NCBI GenBank assembly: GCA_021229015.1
Contig: CM037782.1
Span: forward strand, 65,410,108-65,474,107
Direction of reading: 5' to 3'
Length of the DNA: 64,000 nt
Source of the DNA: Solen grandis
Taxonomy: Eukaryota > Mollusca > Bivalvia > Adapedonta > Solenidae
Position numbers and translations under genes: made by a program. Of this stretch, positions 31,954-43,985 are shown piece after piece; positions within the stretch are counted from its first letter, which is position 1, and every line of letters starts with the position of its first letter. Under the pieces are notes generated by a model. The model was given only the letters and a program-made list of their open reading frames with translations, did not search any database and was not told the DNA's origin.

Positions 31954-33038
31954 TAGGGCTGCTGCGAGTATCCAAGTACTCGGATATCCACGAATTCTGT
32001 CTGCAAATCGGGTACGAATATTCGCCACGGCGAAGATCGCTGGATCGTGATCTTTTCTTAAACACCTACCTTAAATACTTTTTATAAAACTTAAATGAAA
32101 AAAATATAATTAAATGAATGAATATAATGAAACCCAAAGTTGTTTTTACAAAACCGAAAGTAAAATATGACAAACATGTAGAGCTAGCAATACTGTGCGT
32201 CAGTAAAGATTCGAATTTAAATCATCGGTACGATTTTGGCATACTGTAATAACGTCTAGCGTTACAAAAAATATATTTATTAATAAAATTAGCATTTTGA
32301 AATATTTTTCAAAAAAAACAGATGTAAATCATTGATATCAATACATTACGTTTCCAAAATCATTCTGGTAAGTTATTTTTAAATATTATATTTAATAGAT
32401 TTAATGTTTATAAAGCTTAAGAATCGAGTGATATTGTAAGTAATCCATATGATTTGAAATTCGAAACTGATGTTAACTTTACTGAATGAATCGTCTGCAA
32501 TTTGTATACATGGCAGATAAAAACAACTTTACAGAAATTCACCCGCGAAGCACACATCAAATGTGTAGAAATACTTCGGTATTTCTACCCAAGATGAAAA
32601 GGGCTATTTGTAAAACCTGCAACTTAAATGTAGCATATACTGGCGGTACAACTAACCTGTCAAATCACCTAAAATGATACAATGTCAAAAAATACAGGTA
32701 GGCTTTCGTAAATGTTACCAAAATTGAAAGTAAGCAAATTTTGAGAGTAGAATATAAACACGAATTTATCAAAGCAGACAAATGATATTGGATCTTATCA
32801 TTTGTTTTTTACTGGGAAGCTTAAAGAGTTGCTCAGTCTAAACTTACCATATATATTCATTACAGGTTTCACTTTTGTTATTATCAATAAAACTTTTTAA
32901 ATTTCTTAATATGTTAGTTCTGTTTGTCTAAGGATTCTTTAAGGTTTAAACCAGTGATTCCTGATCCGATTTGTGAATCGTCAGTTCCGGATCGTGGATC
33001 TGATCGGATTGTCACTTGCCTAACAATCCACAGCCCTA
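31954..33038 (+). mobile_element. hAT-type element with BED-finger remnant, 8-bp TSD
   Basis: A 1085-bp insertion is flanked by the exact duplication CTGAGGGC (31946-31953 and 33039-33046), part of the host minisatellite. The terminal inverted repeat is TAGGGCTG at both ends, with subterminal words such as CGGATATCC and GATCCG. It encodes a BED-type zinc-finger remnant (32486-32677) but no catalytic domain, so it is an internally deleted copy that would need a transposase from elsewhere. Confidence 0.92.
32486..32677 (+). pseudogene. BED zinc-finger fragment of a hAT transposase
   Basis: The frame contains KRAICKTCNLNVAYTGGTTN and LSNHLK, the C-x2-C ... H pattern of the BED finger that binds DNA at the N-terminus of hAT transposases. 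It stops directly after NHLK, before the final His. A splice donor could lie near this point in the ancestral gene. No dimerisation or catalytic region is present. It could be a decayed exon kept inside a non-autonomous element. Confidence 0.75.
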
Positions 33039-35930
33039 CTGAGGGCCTGACATATTGTGCACCAAACAGTACATTATAGACACACTCATCATGTGTAACC
33101 TATCTGAAGCCCTGACGTATTATGCACCAAACAGTACATTATAGACACACTCCTCATGTGTTACCTATCTGAAGTCCTGATATTTTGTGCACCAAACAGT
33201 ACATTATAAACACATACTCATCATGTGTAACCTATCTGAAGCCCTAACATATTGTGCACTAAACAGTACATTATAGATACACTCATCATGTGTAAACTCT
33301 CTGAGGCCCTGACATATTGTGCACCAAACAGTACATTATAGACACACTCATCATGTGTAACCAATCTGAGACACTGATGTTTTGTGCACTAAACAGTACA
33401 TTATAGACACACTCATCATGTGTAACCTCTTTTAGGCCCTGACTTATTGTGCACCAAACAGTACATTATGTACACACGCCATGTGTAACCTCTCTGAGCC
33501 CCGAAGTATTGTGCACCAAACAGTACATTATGTACACACACCATGTGTAACTGCTCCGAGGCCCGAAGTATTGTGCACCAAACAGTACATTATGTACACA
33601 CTCCATGTGTAACCTCTCTGAGCACTGAAGTATTGTGAAACAAACAGTTCATTAAGTACACACACCATGTGTAACTGCTCCGAGGCCCTGAAATATTGTG
33701 CACCAAACAGTACATTATGTACACACTCCATGTGTAACCTCTCTGAGCCCCGAAGTATTGTGCACCAAACAGTACATTATGTACACACACCATGTGTAAC
33801 TGCTCCGAGGCCCGAAGTATTGTGCACCAAACAGTACATTATGTACACACTCCATGTGTAACCTCTCTGAGCCCTGAAGTATTGTGCACCAAACAGTTCA
33901 TTATGTACACACACCATGTGTAACTGCTCCGAGGCCCTGAAGTATTGTGCACCAAACAGTACATTATGTACACACTCCATGTGTAACCTCTCTGAGCCCC
34001 GAAGTATTGTGCACCAAACAGTACATTATAGACACACTCATCATGTGTAACCTCTCTGAGGGCCTGACATATTGTGCACCAAACAGTACATTATGTACAC
34101 ACACCATGTGTAACTGCTCCGAGGCCCGAAGTATTGTGCACCAAACTGTACATTATGTACACACTCCATGTGTAACTGCTCTGAGGCCCTGAAAAGTATT
34201 GTGCACCAAACTGTACATTATGTACACACTCCATGTGTAACTGCTCTGAGGCCCTGAAAAGTATTGTGCACCAAACAGTACATTATGTACACACACCATG
34301 TGTAACTGCTCCGAGGCCCGAAGTATTGTGCACCAAACAGTACATTATGTACACACTCCATGTGTAACCTCTCTGAGCCCTGAAGTATTGTGCACCAAAC
34401 AGTTCATTATGTACACACACCATGTGTAACTGCTCCGAGGCCCTGAAATATTGTGCACCAAACAGTACATTATGTACACACTCCATGTGTAACCTCTCTG
34501 AGCCCCGAAGTATTGTGCACCAAACAGTTCATTATGTACACACACCATGTGTAACTGCTCCGAGGCCCTGAAGTATTGTGCACCAAACAGTACATTATGT
34601 ACACACTCCATGTGTAACCTCTCTGAGCCCTGAAGTATTGTGCACCAAACAGTACATTATGTACACACACCATGTGTAACTGCTCCGAGGCCCTGAAGTA
34701 TTGTGCACCAAACAGTACATTATGTACACACTCCATGTGTAACCTCTCTGAGCCCCGAAGTATTGTGCACCAAACAGTACATTATAGACACACTCATCAT
34801 GTGTAACCTCTCTGAGGGCCTGACATTTTGTGCACCAAACAGTACATTATAGACACACGCCATGTGTAACTGCTCCGAGGCCCGAAGTATTGTGCACCAA
34901 ACAGTACATTATGTACACCAACTCCATAGTTGTAACCACTTCTGAGCTGTAAGTTTAATTGAGCACCAAACAGTCATTATGTACACACACCATGTGTAAC
35001 TGCTCCGTGGCCCCTGAAAAGTATTGTGCACCAAACAGTACATTATGTACACACTCCATGTGTAACCTGCTCTGAGCCCCAGTATTGTGCACCAAACAGT
35101 ACATTATAGACACATCATCATGTGTAACCTCTCTGAGGGCCCTGAACATATTGTGCACCAAACAGTACATTATGTACACACCCATGTGTAACTGCTCTGA
35201 GGCCCTGAGAAGTATTGTGCACCAAACAGTACATTATGTACACACTCCATGTGTAACTGCTCTGAGGCCCTGAAAAGTATTGTGCACCAAACTGTACATT
35301 ATGTACACACTCCATGTGTAACCTCTCCGAGGCCCTAAGTATTGTGCACCAAACAGTTCATTATGTACACACACCATGAGTAACTGCTCCGAGGCCCGAA
35401 GTATTGTGCACCAAACAGTACATTATGTACACACATCCATGTGTAACCTCTCCGAGGCCCTAAGTATTGTGCACCAAACAGTTCATTATGTACACACACC
35501 ATGAGTAACTGCTCCGAGGCCCTGAAGTATTGTGCACCAAAGAGTACATTATGTACACACTCCATTTGTAAACTCTCTGAGCCCCGAAGTATTGTGCACC
35601 AAACTGTACATTATGTACACACACCATGTGTTACTGCTCCGAGGCCCTGAAGTATTGTGCACCAAACAGTACATTATGTACACACACCATGAGTAACTGC
35701 TCCGAGGCACTGAAGTATTGTGCACCAAACTGTACATTATGTACACACACCATGAGTAACTGCTCCGAGGCCCTGAAGTATTGTGCACCAAACTGTACAT
35801 TATGTACACACACCATGTGTAACTGCTCTGAGGCCCTGAGGTATTGTGCACCAAACAGTACATTATAGATACGCTATTCCTTTGTAACCAGTCCAAGGCC
35901 CCAATATACCATGAACCAAACAGTGAGACA

Positions 35931-36349
35931 TATGGTCATTTTCTTCGAGAACTTAGCCATATTTCTTTGTTAGTCTATTAAGATCAGATCTAACACATTC
36001 ACAGTAAAGTGCAACTCTTTTCTTATTATTTTAGTCAATTTTTATTATGATATCATAATCTAGTTAATGATGTCATTTTGCTTAAACTGCCTGTGCATAT
36101 CTTCCTTAATGGTGGTGTATGATACAATTGCTGTTCTTGCTGAGCACGATGATATTCATCTTAACTTTATATCATTGTTTGCCACAAGTGTTTTAGCCTG
36201 TATTTTTAAAAGGCCTTACCTCTTATATGACTGTGTCTGGATAAGCTCATGTGTAAAGAACTAAACAATTTTGATTATGATTGACATGTTTGTTGATGTT
36301 TAATTTGTTTATTTTTTTGGACATTTTATTGTCCATGTTTTTTTTATAG
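35931..36349. other. Intron remainder
   Basis: No repeat or gene was recognised; the frame at 36067-36264 has no domain. It ends in a long T tract and TATAG, the acceptor for the next exon. Confidence 0.5.
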
Positions 36350-36493
36350 ATAATCTAGTAGTCAACTCAAACAGGTTCGCCAAAAACTCAACCGATTTGA
36401 GAAAACAAGAACAGCGGCGGAACTGGAAGATGACATGTTGTATTGCTACCCTTGTCATTATTGTCATAGCCATCATCACTCTCATCATATTGT
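36350..36493 (+). CDS. VAMP-like R-SNARE, second helix half and membrane anchor
   Basis: After acceptor TGTTTTTTTTATAG the exon completes the split Asp codon and encodes NLVVNSNRFAKNSTDLRKQE, the second half of the SNARE helix with its heptad hydrophobics, then QRRNWKM, the basic/Trp juxtamembrane segment typical of VAMPs. A transmembrane anchor follows (CCIATLVIIVIAIITLIIL). A consensus donor GTAAGTCAG begins at 36494, leaving one base, so at least one more exon should supply the last residues. If that donor were skipped, the frame would run on to about 36604 without homology. The following exon was not located with confidence; an acceptor at 42359-42360 (TTGCATTTTATACAG) is one in-phase possibility. 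Confidence 0.9.
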
Positions 36494-36579
36494 GTAAGTC
36501 AGCTGTCTTTTCTCACAGGCATGTGCGATCACACACATGCCTTAAGTTTGATCATACATTCAATGTCTCTTTATTAGTT

Positions 36580-36835
36580 TCCCTGAGCACAACATGCACA
36601 TGGTGAGTTATTAGGATGGCCCTGTGTCCAGCCACCAGGCATCCATCCATCTGCTATAAATAGTTTCCTTACAACATCTACTCCTAAACAGCTAAATGGA
36701 TTTTGACAAACATCACAGGAATGATCCTTTTAAAAAATTTCAAATTGTTTTGATTGGTTGAAAAAGTAGGTCATAAAAGCTAACAAGAAGGCCATGATGG
36801 CCCTCAATTGCTCACCTGAATTCACCTGCTAGAGA
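36580..36835 (+). repeat. Short AGCTCACC-family copy
   Basis: A degenerate left end (CCTGAGCACAACATGCACATGG, then GAGTTATTAGGATGGCCCTG) is followed by one shortened core unit. GGCCATGATGGCCCTC lies near 36791, followed by CTCACCTG in the inverse sense. It is a deleted copy of roughly 250 bp. Confidence 0.6.
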
Positions 36836-38150
36836 GAAAATGCTTAAGAAAGGATAAAATAGCACATAATATGTAGTAATTAAGAAGCAAATTGTCAAAA
36901 CTCTATCATAAATGTGTTGATATGGGCAACTGGATTTTATACTGAGCAATCATGTTACGTCCAAAATATCAAAATTTGCTCTGCAGTATAGGAGATGTTT
37001 GTTAAAGATTTTCTCTATTTTAAGCTCTTGTGGTCATCTTGTTCAGCTAATTATGTACAGTATCACCCAATGATCATTCATACAGAGTTTCATTAAAATC
37101 TGATCAGTGGTTAAAGAGATTTTGTTTTAAGATTTTTCTAATTTAAAGTCCCAGTATCTTATAGATGTTAGACCTAAATCTGAATACACTTACAACATAT
37201 ATAGTTCAGTTTTAATTTCATCACTGAAAGATCTTGAGAAATGCCTAATTTACAGGAAAGATTCTATTAGAAAAAAACGCAAATTGTTCTATATTTCTAT
37301 ATTTAGCTCAGAACAATGACAGCATAAAATTAACATGCAAGGGATTTTTCAGAAGTTCATGGATTTTCTTCCTATCTCCTCTACTACCGTATATCAATAT
37401 TTATTCAGTCTATAGAAAAAGTCCATGAACTTCTGAAACACCCCATGTACACCGAGACATCCATGGTTTTACTGAACAGTGTGTTTCAGAACAAGCTCCG
37501 CCCATCTTTCTCACTATTTTGCCCTGTCTGAACAACTAAGACTTCCGGGCAAATATTTCATTATGTTGGCTTAATTTAACATTAAGAGGTTAATCAAACA
37601 TCATTTGAGGCTTTGCTAATTAGAAATTTTGAAAAATATATTTTTCCCAGCTAAAACGCACTGGGGCTTTAAGCCCTGGCAGCCATCTTTTTTGGCTGAC
37701 CGAAATGATTTAAGCTGTTTTTGTGCAGCATTACTAAATTATCATTAAGTCATCATATTGAGTTATTAAGTTATCATATTGTTTTTACTCCGATTCTTCT
37801 TCTTATTATTATTCTTTTTGTGCTGGCAACTTTGTACAGGCCATATCTCAGATGCTGCTTGACCTATCTTTACCAATCTTTACACACTTAACAATTCACT
37901 GTTACAATTATTACTTGTTCCTTTTGATTTTTAATAAAATCTGCTAAGCGGTTTATGGAAGATGTCCTTTAAAGATTTTTCTGTTTTTAGCTCTGGCAGC
38001 CATCTTGGTAGGTGGACTGGAAAGATTTTAGCTATTTTTGTACAGTATCACTGAAGGATCATTCTGTAAAGTTTTATCAAAATCTGCTCAGCTGTTAAGG
38101 AGAAGATGTTGTTTAAAGTAAAAATCAACAATGGACAAAGGCCAATAACA
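36836..38150. repeat. Diverged intronic or intergenic repeats
   Basis: Loosely repeated words (AAATCTGCTCAGC, AAAGATTTTTCT, AGCCATCTT) recur at about 37090, 37680, 37940 and 38080, suggesting old tandem units. No exon was recognised. Confidence 0.4.
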
Positions 38151-38610
38151 ATACCTCACCTGAGCACAATGCAAACTTTGAAAATCTTCTTCTGCAAAAC
38201 TGCAGGACATAGAGCTTAGATATTTGGTGTGCAGTGTCTAGTGGACCTCTACCAAATTTATTCAAATCATGATCCTGGGGTCAAAACTGGCACCACCCCA
38301 GGGGCCACTTGATCTTGCATAGATCTCGACTTATATAGGACTTCTTGTCAAAAACCACAAGCCTGGAGTTAAGATATTTGATGGTGGACCTAAACCAATT
38401 TTTTTTCAAATCATTGCCAAGAGGTCAAAAATTGCTCCACCCCAGGGGTCTCTTGATTTTACCTGGACTTTAATAAGGAAACCCTTAAAATATCTTCTTG
38501 TCAGAAACCACAAGGTCTGAAGTTTAGACGTTTACTAGTGGACCTCAACAATGTTTGTTCAAATCATGGCCTTGGTACTCAAATTGTGTCCCTCAAACTT
38601 CACACATGTG
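38151..38610 (+). repeat. AGCTCACC-family core fragment
   Basis: Begins CTCACCTGAGCACAATG and continues with units matching 20157-21876 (CCCCAGGGGCCACTTGAT, AACCACAAGGTCTGAAG). No right terminus is present. Confidence 0.65.
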
Positions 38611-39543
38611 TTTATCCTTATCAGAGCAACCAGTAGAAACAGGAACAGTAACTTTTCCAAATATTTTTCTTCCCATGGATGTCATTTATTATTTACCTGT
38701 ACACATGAAATTACATACCTGTGTTAAATCTCAGACAAGAGTGAATTTTAACAAAGATATGCCCTTTTTTTACTTAGAAATTCGGTTAGGATTTTCACAC
38801 CACCTCATTTTTAGCTCATCTGATAACTCTTAGTATCTCTTTTGTATCAATTATTGTACAATTGTTGCTTATAAGTAATAGGAAACCCGTTTTGATTTTG
38901 GGGTATGTACCTCAAAGGTCAAGGTCACAAGGTTATATGTTGAATTCTCACAAACACTTTTGTTTAAGTAAGAAACCAATTTATGACCAAAGCTATCCGG
39001 TACATTGCTTTAACGGAAAAACTGCTATATTTAAAAAAAAATGCAACAACATTATATATAAGGAAATGAGTTTTTTTTTTTTTTTTTCTTTTTTTTTTTT
39101 TTTAATGTGGCAGTTTTTCAGTCAAAGCAACATACCGGATACCTTTGTTTATGACCAGCCCACGTTATAAAGTCAAACATCATGCATATAACATAGCTAT
39201 ATAAATAATATGGCATGTTTTATGATCATTTCTTGTTTATGTTAGAAAAAGATAAACATGTGGGTGAGATCATATTTTTATCAATTTCAGATGCTTTAAA
39301 GGTGATATAGATGAGAAAAGATGACAATAACAAACTCCTTGTCTGTGGAAAATGTGCCAAATATAAAGTATAGATTCAAAATTCTGGTATATGCACAGAT
39401 ACTTCTTGGCTCTCCTGCTGAATGGTCGTTTGTTATCTGGGGGGGGGGGGGGGGGGAACGGTTTAAATCACACAGGATGCCTCTGAATATTTGATACCAT
39501 TTGCAGGTTCATTTTTTAATTTTTTGAGAAGAATACAGTAGTA
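38611..39543. other. Non-coding DNA with simple tracts
   Basis: Contains a T-rich tract near 39070-39104 and a run of 18 G at 39439-39456. No gene is seen; the frames at 38555-38833 and 38862-39170 have no domain. Confidence 0.45.
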
Positions 39544-39806
39544 ATGAACACTGGAGGGGACTGTCCCTCCGTCTGTCAGTCCATCCATCCATCCAGATGT
39601 CCAGAAATCTGGATCCTGCGATAACTTAAAAACCATTTAAGATAATATTTTGAAAATTGGTATATGAACAGATGGCGGTGTGGAGTTTCTGCATGTCACT
39701 TTGTTTGTGTTTTCTCCAACCAAAATTCTGGTTGCTATGGTAACGGAAAAATAATGCACCTCACTGGTAGGGGACTCATGTAATACATGCAACACCAGTT
39801 ACTTGT
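39544..39806 (+). repeat. AGTCCCC-family repeat, copy 1 (degenerate)
   Basis: Starts with ACTGGAGGGGACTGTCCCTCCGTC and ends GGTAGGGGACTCATGTAATACATGCAACACCAGTTACTTG. The better copy at 48352-48833 shares both ends (CAACACCAGTTACTTGG) and the middle words CTGGATCC.GCGATAACTT and TGGTTGCTATGGTAA. Confidence 0.75.
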
Positions 39807-40955
39807 TATGACATAGAATATAGAATACATACACATTTTCCACCTTACATTAACATATTTTCTTGATCATTAATATTATATGTTCAAGACGATGTCATTT
39901 TTGACTTGACTTTTAAAAAAATAAGAGAGCTATTGCATGGAATTCATCCTTTTATCTCAGTATACCAAGCATAGGCATGATTTAAATTCAGTGGTATCAT
40001 ACTATAGAGACAGACAATTTTTGACTGAATATAATGCAGATTATGGCCACTTTTTTACTTTTATGTTTAAGTTTTGCATGCAATAGAAATTTTGGTTAAG
40101 TTTTGCATGCAATGAAAAACTTGTTTAAATTTTGCATGCAAGCTACTATCCAGCTTATATCTCAATAACCATTCAGGTATTGACTGTTTATGAATATGGT
40201 CAGGGGCATCAGATTTAACTCTTTTCTGAATTTGATATAAATCATGACCCCTTTATAACTTAGAAAGAAAATTTAGTTAAAGTTTTGCATACAATAGAAA
40301 ATTTGGCTGAAGTTTTGCATGCATGCTACTATCCAGCTTATATCTCAGAAATTGTTTATGGTATTGACCTGAACGTTTACGGGTGCATGTGTTCAGGGGC
40401 ATCAGAAAACCAAGGAGGATAACTTTTTAACTGAATTAAATACAAATCATGGCCCTATTTTAACTTGGATATTCTGGTTAAAGTTTTGCATACACATTGT
40501 TATTATGCTAATGACTCAGTAACTAGGTGTTGGATTGATTTTAGACTTCAAAAACATATTAAGGGGTATCAGACTATCAAGGTATATCATTTTTGACTAT
40601 TGTTATATACTGGGTATGTGAAGGGCAAGAATTCAAATAGATTTCATTTGATTTACCAACAAGAATTTTGAATAATCAAGCATGCCCTTGTTGAAAGATA
40701 ACAATGCCGAAATGTTCACTGAAATTTCAAGTTCCTGTATTGATTTTCCTAATTTGACCAGGACTTGCTGTTTTTAGTTTATTTTGGTTGTTTTGTAAGG
40801 GTTGGTATACTATCAGGTACAGTCCCTTAAATACCACTAGATAAAGAATGGGGAAGCCACTCATTTTTTTATTTTTTATTTTTTTGTCTTAAATTATATA
40901 AGTTTGTCTCTGAATTCTTTGTAAGGATAAACAATCAATTTTCTATTATGTCATC
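39807..40955. repeat. Old ~200-bp tandem repeat
   Basis: AAGTTTTGCATGCAATAGAA, GCTACTATCCAGCTTATATC and GGTCAGGGGCATCAGA-like words recur between about 40020 and 40600 with a spacing near 200 bp. There is no gene. The left and right flanks are AT-rich. Confidence 0.6.
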
Positions 40956-41049
40956 TTGACGTCATTATTTTCCCAATATAAAGCAACATACTTTATTATA
41001 TCATTTAGTTCGTATATAAAGAAGGAAATAGTGTGTAAATGGATTATGT

Positions 41050-42320
41050 ATCACGGTATCACAAATATATGGTGTGTGTATGGACTTGATGTATCACGAA
41101 ATATACAGTGTGTGTATGGTCTTGATGTATCAAGAAGTATACAGTGTGTAAATGGACTTGATGTATCACGAAATATATAGTGTGTGTATGGACTTGATGT
41201 ATCACGAAATATACAATGTGTGTATGGTCTTGATGTATCAAGAAGTATACAGTGTGTAAATTGACTTGATGTATCATGAAAAGTGTGTGTATATACAATG
41301 TGTGTATGGCTTGATGTATCATGAAATATACAGTGTGTGTATGGACTTGATGTATCATGAAATATATAGTGTGTGTATGGACTTGATGTATCATGAAATA
41401 TACAGTGTGTGTATGGACTTGATGTATCATGAAATATACAATGTGTGTATGGACTTGATGTATCATGAAATATACAGTGTGTGTATGGACTTGATGTATC
41501 ATGAAATATATAGTGTGTGTATGGACTTGATGTATCATGAAATATACAATGTGTATATGGACTTGTGTATCATGAAATTTTATGGACTTGATGTATCATG
41601 AAATATATAGTGTGTGTATGGACTTGATGTATCATGAAATATATAGTGTGTGTATGGACTTGATGTATCATGAAATATATAGTGTGTATAGACTTGATGT
41701 ATTATGAAATATACAGGGTGTGTGTGGACTTGATGTATCATGAAATATACAGTGTGTAAATGGACTTGGTGTATCATGAAATATACAGTGTGTGTATGGA
41801 CTTGATGTATCATGAAATATATATGTGTGTATGGACTTGATGTATCATGAAATATACAGTGTGTGTGTGTGGACTTGATGTATCATGAAATATACAATGT
41901 GTGTATAGACTTGATGTATCATGAAGTATACAGGGTGTGTATGGACTTGATGTATCATGAAATATACAGTGTGTGTATAGACTTGATGTATCATGAAATA
42001 TACAGTGTCTGTATGGACATGATGTATCATGAAATATACAGTGTGTAAATGGACTTGATGTATCATGAAATATACGGTGTGTAATTGGACTTGATGTATC
42101 ATGAAATATACAGTGTGTGTATGGACTTGATGTATCATGAAATATACAGGTGTGTATATGGACTTGATGTATCATGAAATATACAGTGTGTGTATACTTG
42201 ATGTATCATGAAATATACAGGTGTGTATACTTGATGTATCAATTAAACAGTTTAACAGTGTGTGTATAAACTTGATGTATGAAATATACAATGTGTGTAT
42301 GCACTTGATGTATCATACGG
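41050..42320 (+). repeat. 36-bp minisatellite, about 35 copies
   Basis: Unit GTGTGTATGGACTTGATG plus TATCATGAAATATACA, 36 bp, with some length variants. Because 36 is a multiple of three, a frame without stops persists on both strands: up to 111 codons plus (MYHEIYSVCMDL repeated) and 159 codons minus (MIHQVHTHTVYF repeated). There is no start context, domain or splice evidence, so I treat the frames as non-coding. Confidence 0.95.
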
Positions 42321-42567
42321 GGTGTGTGTGTGTTTGTGTGTGTTTGCATTTTATACAGATTCATTGAAAAATATCATAAACAGTAAAGATTTTTATTTCA
42401 ACCTAATAAGAGTTCATACATGGCTAGACAGTGTCATTTGATAGTCAGTCCCATGTGTGATCTTGAATAAGTTGTGTTTCTCAACTATCTCTGGGATCCC
42501 CAGTCCATCAGAGTCGGTCTTGGCAGTAAGGTTGGGTATCAGAGTGTGTCATCAAGTTCTTATTAGT
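42321..42567. other. Flank with possible VAMP terminal-exon acceptor
   Basis: TTTGCATTTTATACAG ends at 42360. In the phase left by the exon ending at 36493, the following frame reads YSLKNIINSKDFYF and stops about 100 bases later. The tail does not look like a known VAMP C-terminus, so this is only a candidate. Confidence 0.2.
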
Positions 42568-43515
42568 TTATACCCCCACAAATGAAATTTGGGGGGGTAT
42601 ATAGGAGTCACCCTGTCCGTCGGTCCGGCGGTCCGGCGGTTGGTCTACAAATATTTGTCCGGAGCATTTCTCCAAAACTACTGTACCTATGTTGATGAAA
42701 CTTCATAGGTAGATAGACCTTGATGAGAGGAAGTGCAGTGCATAAGAACCATAACTCTGCATGTATTTTGAAAGGAGTTATTGCCCTTTGTCATTTTTAA
42801 TCTTTTGATTTTGTCCGGACCATAACTCCAATACTAAAGTAGCTAGGTTGATGAAACTTCATATGTAGATTGATCTTGATGAGAGGAAGTGCAGTGCACA
42901 AGAACCATAACTCTGCATGTATTTTGAAAGGAGTTATTGCCCTTTGTCATTTTTAATCTTTTGATTTGTGCGGACCATAACTCCAATACTAAAGTAGCTA
43001 GGTTGATGAAACTTCATATGTAGATTGATCTTGATTAGAGGAAGTGCAGTGCATAAGAACCATAACTCTATTTTTTTTTAAAGGAGTTATTCCCTTTGTA
43101 ATTTTTGTCTTTTGATTTTGTCCGGAGCATTCTCCAAACTACTGTACTAGTTGATCAAACTGCATATGTAGATAGACCTTATGAGAGGAAGTGCAGTGCC
43201 TAAGAACCATAACTCTGCATGTATTTTGAAAGGAGTTATTGCCCTTTGTCATTTTTAATCTTTTGATTTTGTCGGAGCATAACTCCAATACTAAAGTAGC
43301 TAGGTTGATGAAACTTCATATGTAGATTGATCTTGATGAGAGGAAGTGCAGTGCAAAACATAACCACAATGTAATTGTTGAAAGGAGGTTTTGCAACAAT
43401 ATGGATGTGACCATAATTTAACTGCTTTATTTTTCCTACCATAACAGTCATACGGCAAATGTTCTAGGTTGATGTGATTCTATGTTATGTTGTCTTAATG
43501 AGGGGTGGGGGTATG
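42568..43515 (+). repeat. ATACCCCC-hairpin element with ~155-bp core units
   Basis: The left hairpin (42570-42600) has 14-base arms ATACCCCCACAAAT and ATTTGGGGGGGTAT with one mismatch. Then come CACCCTGTCCGTCGGTCC and about five units of 150-160 bp (GTTGATGAAACTTCATATGT, GAGAGGAAGTGCAGTGCA, GGAGTTATTGCCCTTTGTC). GGGGTGGGGGTATGCATC near 43502 probably marks the right end. The layout is the same as the AGCTCACC family but the sequence differs. Confidence 0.8.
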
Positions 43516-43985
43516 CATCAGGAATCTATTACTCTGATATGTTTTTAAAAGGAAACTTTACCCAAGTCATTTTTAATTTGTTTTGTCCTGTAGATAATGA
43601 TTTAAACAGTTTCTAGGTGAAAAACATTTATATGTAAAGGTAAGGGAGGCACAAGGACCATATGCCTTGCATGAGTTTAAATCAGGAGTCTATCATGGCC
43701 TCTTACATATGTAATTTTTGATTTTGTTCACATAAGTCGATTAAAATACTATTTTGATGAAATTCATGATTGTTAATTGTTTGATGAAGTGCATCATAAG
43801 ATACCATCAAGTAATTTTAAGAAACATTTTTTTTGACAACAATACATAAATCATTTATGGATTGTAACCTTGTAGGATGACAATTTATTTCTCCTCATAG
43901 ATACAGTGCTTGGGGCTAAATTAGTTTTCGTGCTTTTGTTAGTTTGACTATTGCTATTGTCTGTTGTAATAGTTTTTGCAGTACC
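43516..43985. other. Non-coding DNA
   Basis: No gene or clear repeat. The first part may be a further diverged core unit of the preceding element. Confidence 0.35.

Larger units (their letters stand above)
30530..35930 (+). repeat. ~63-bp minisatellite filling a VAMP-like gene intron
   Basis: About 65-70 copies of a 62-65 bp unit with landmarks TTGTGCACCAAACAGTACAT, TATAGACACACTCATCATG and TGTAACCTCTCTGAGGCCCTG. Up to about 33470 the units are mainly the ATAGACACACTCATC form. After that they switch to ATGTACACACCATGTG with two alternating subtypes (GTAACCTCTCTGAGCCC and GTAACTGCTCCGAGGCCC), giving a roughly 125-bp higher-order period. The array lies wholly in the intron between the two strong SNARE exons and is split by a hAT insertion (31954-33038). 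The many small open frames on both strands are by-products. Confidence 0.95.

Noticed and set aside
30856..35896. Many 60-115 codon frames on both strands
   Set aside because: Generated by the 63-bp minisatellite; repetitive peptides (LFGAQYFRASEQLHMVCVHN type) with no independent support.
30530..35930. CRISPR-like array
   Set aside because: Units are contiguous and similar along their whole length without unique spacers, and the context is eukaryotic.
41059..41601. 159- and 111-codon open frames on opposite strands
   Set aside because: They are by-products of a 36-bp minisatellite whose unit is a multiple of three; no domain, splice sites or start context.
43885..43940. Last exon of the VAMP-like gene after CTCCTCATAG
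   Set aside because: Phase allows YTVLGAKLVF but the peptide would extend an already complete membrane anchor; another candidate exists at 42361 and neither is convincing.
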